Positions 5,992 to 6,625 of a stretch of DNA of 6,625 nt are shown here, piece by piece. The notes below the pieces were generated by a model, which had not been told where the DNA came from, did not search any database, and saw only the letters and a program-made list of their open reading frames with translations. This DNA comes from an uncultured Oscillospiraceae bacterium. Lineage in GTDB: Bacteria > Bacillota > Clostridia > Oscillospirales > Ruminococcaceae. Every line of letters starts with the position of its first letter. The stretch's first letter is position 1. The translations under genes and the position numbers were made by a program. Location of the stretch: contig USNZ01000072.1 in the NCBI GenBank assembly GCA_900556255.1, positions 1-6,625 on the forward strand, read 5' to 3'.

Positions 5992-6005
5992 GCCCCCTGT
6001 GGGGC
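5992..6005 (-). repeat. Small GC hairpin in the cas5c 5' leader
   Basis: GCCCC and GGGGC form a 5-bp stem around a 4-base loop, in otherwise AT-rich DNA, about 15 bases upstream of the cas5c SD. On the minus strand it is followed by TTGCGACAAAAA and not a T tract, so it is not a standard terminator. It could stabilise a processed mRNA end or tune cas5c translation; function is unknown. Confidence 0.4.
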
Positions 6006-6024
6006 GTGATGAATCGTATTTGTT

Positions 6025-6056
6025 TTTATAGTTGTTCTTTTGTGTAAAAAAGTCAA
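6025..6056 (-). promoter_or_regulatory. Weak candidate promoter between cas3 and cas5c
   Basis: On the minus strand TTGACT (6051-6056) resembles a sigma-70 -35 box and TATAAA (6025-6030) a -10 box. The spacing is 20 bases, longer than the usual 16-18. The surrounding gap (5966-6088) is AT-rich relative to the genes, and it is by far the longest gap in the operon. This could give cas5c to cas2 expression independent of cas3, but the spacing makes it a low-confidence call. Confidence 0.25.
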
Positions 6057-6088
6057 CCACGTTTTGACATATTCGGCAATCTATACAA

Positions 6089-6625
6089 TCAAACCATAAA
6101 ATCTTCGGGCAATGTGCTGTCAAGCGTAAGCCCCGTGACATCGTTATAAAAACTCGTTTGCCCTTCCCACGGTTCATTTAGTATAAAGGTATCGCTCGGC
6201 GTGGCGGGGCGGCCGCGGCGGGCAGGGTAGTACAGGCACTCGGCGTGCTGCTCGACCCAGTCCCGTTCAAAACAGTTGACTGTTAGGGGCGCCGCCTGCC
6301 GCAGCAACGCGGCGGTCAGGCCGCTGCGCGCCTGCGCCTGCACGGTTCGGTACAGCTCGATTTCCCCCTGCCACGGCACGATCAGCTTTACGCCGCTTTG
6401 GGTGATCAGCGCATACTCTTTGGCGACCGCGGGGTAATCTTTTGTCTGCAGCGCCTTTTCCAGCGCGGCTTTTCCCCGAACATCCCCGAAAAACCGGCGG
6501 TAATATTCCCGTATCAGCGCGGGGTCGTTGATGTCCAAAGCAGGGTCGTCGGCCCACAGTCCCTTTACGATATTGGCGGCTTTTTCATAGCTGCCGCCGG
6601 GGTAGTGCGCATCGGCGGGGTCAAA
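6089..6625 (-). CDS. cas3: CRISPR-associated nuclease-helicase Cas3, C-terminal fragment (cut by window edge)
   Basis: Cas3 is recruited by target-bound Cascade and unwinds and degrades DNA with an HD nuclease and an SF2 helicase. Only the last 178 residues lie in the window. The frame is open to the right edge, reading FDPADAHYPGGSYEKAANIV at 6625, and stops with TGA at 6089-6091 after TLPEDFMV. A TTG at 6538 is an internal codon and not a start. The helicase and HD motifs lie beyond the edge, so the call rests on three things. One is the position immediately before cas5c in a canonical I-C operon. The second is the segment SGVKLIVPWQGEIELYRTVQ. The third is the ending FILNEPWEGQTSFYNDVTGLTLD, which resembles the Cas3 C-terminal domain. 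Whether the full gene is intact cannot be judged. It is the first known gene of the operon here. Confidence 0.87.
   Translation of the reverse strand, partial: FDPADAHYPGGSYEKAANIVKGLWADDPALDINDPALIREYYRRFFGDVRGKAALEKALQTKDYPAVAKEYALITQSGVKLIVPWQGEIELYRTVQAQARSGLTAALLRQAAPLTVNCFERDWVEQHAECLYYPARRGRPATPSDTFILNEPWEGQTSFYNDVTGLTLDSTLPEDFMV

Noticed and set aside
5204..6031. 275-codon plus-strand ORF antisense to cas5c
   Set aside because: Mirror frame of a well-supported Cas5c gene; no recognisable protein features and no SD.
5962..6177. 71-codon minus-strand ORF spanning the cas3 end and the cas3-cas5c gap
   Set aside because: Overlaps the cas3 C-terminus in another frame and its start has no SD; its last codons are only the MEVKF decoy before the cas5c TTG.
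6089..6538. Separate small gene starting at the TTG at 6538
   Set aside because: The frame continues open upstream to the window edge and the sequence fits the Cas3 C-terminal domain, so this TTG is an internal Leu codon.

Overview
This window holds most of a type I-C (Dvulg subtype) CRISPR-Cas operon, read entirely from the minus strand. In transcription order, from the right edge leftwards, it carries the 3' end of cas3, then cas5c, cas8c (csd1), cas7c (csd2), cas4, cas1 and cas2. This is the canonical I-C gene order, and no separate cas6 is present, as expected because Cas5c processes crRNA in this subtype. Most junctions are overlaps or gaps of a few bases, and most genes have a good Shine-Dalgarno (SD) sequence, so cas5c to cas2 look like one translationally coupled unit.

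The organism is probably a GC-rich gut Firmicute of the Oscillospiraceae/Ruminococcaceae type (Faecalibacterium, Subdoligranulum or Gemmiger-like). This is inferred from strong AGGAGG-type SD sequences, use of TTG and GTG starts, high GC in most genes (one 60-base sample of cas7 is 77% GC), and a GGATGGGTC/GACCCATCC palindrome of a kind I associate with dispersed repeats in that group. The sequence alone cannot fix the genus.

Layout: 1-451 has no credible gene. Its outer part (about 3-207) looks like a small non-coding repeat element bounded by 9-bp inverted repeats. Its inner part (about 208-451) lies directly downstream of cas2, where a CRISPR leader is expected, but no repeat-spacer array is visible in the window. 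Positions 452-2448 encode the adaptation module (cas2, cas1, cas4). Positions 2441-5965 encode the Cascade interference complex (cas7, cas8c, cas5c). Positions 6089-6625 encode the C-terminal 178 residues of the Cas3 nuclease-helicase, cut by the window edge. A 123-base AT-rich gap separates cas3 from cas5c and could hold a second promoter.

How the genes work together: Cas1-Cas2, with Cas4 trimming PAM ends, insert spacers. Cas5c cleaves pre-crRNA and caps the 5' handle. Cas7 coats the guide, and Cas8c recognises the PAM. A small subunit, Cas11c, is made from inside cas8c, and Cas3 degrades the target. The most informative sequence detail is a strong internal SD plus ATG inside cas8c, placed exactly where a Cas11c start is expected. 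The overall system is a known one. The oddities are the internal gene, the patchy base composition of cas8c, the cas3-cas5c gap, and the repeat-like element where the array should begin.
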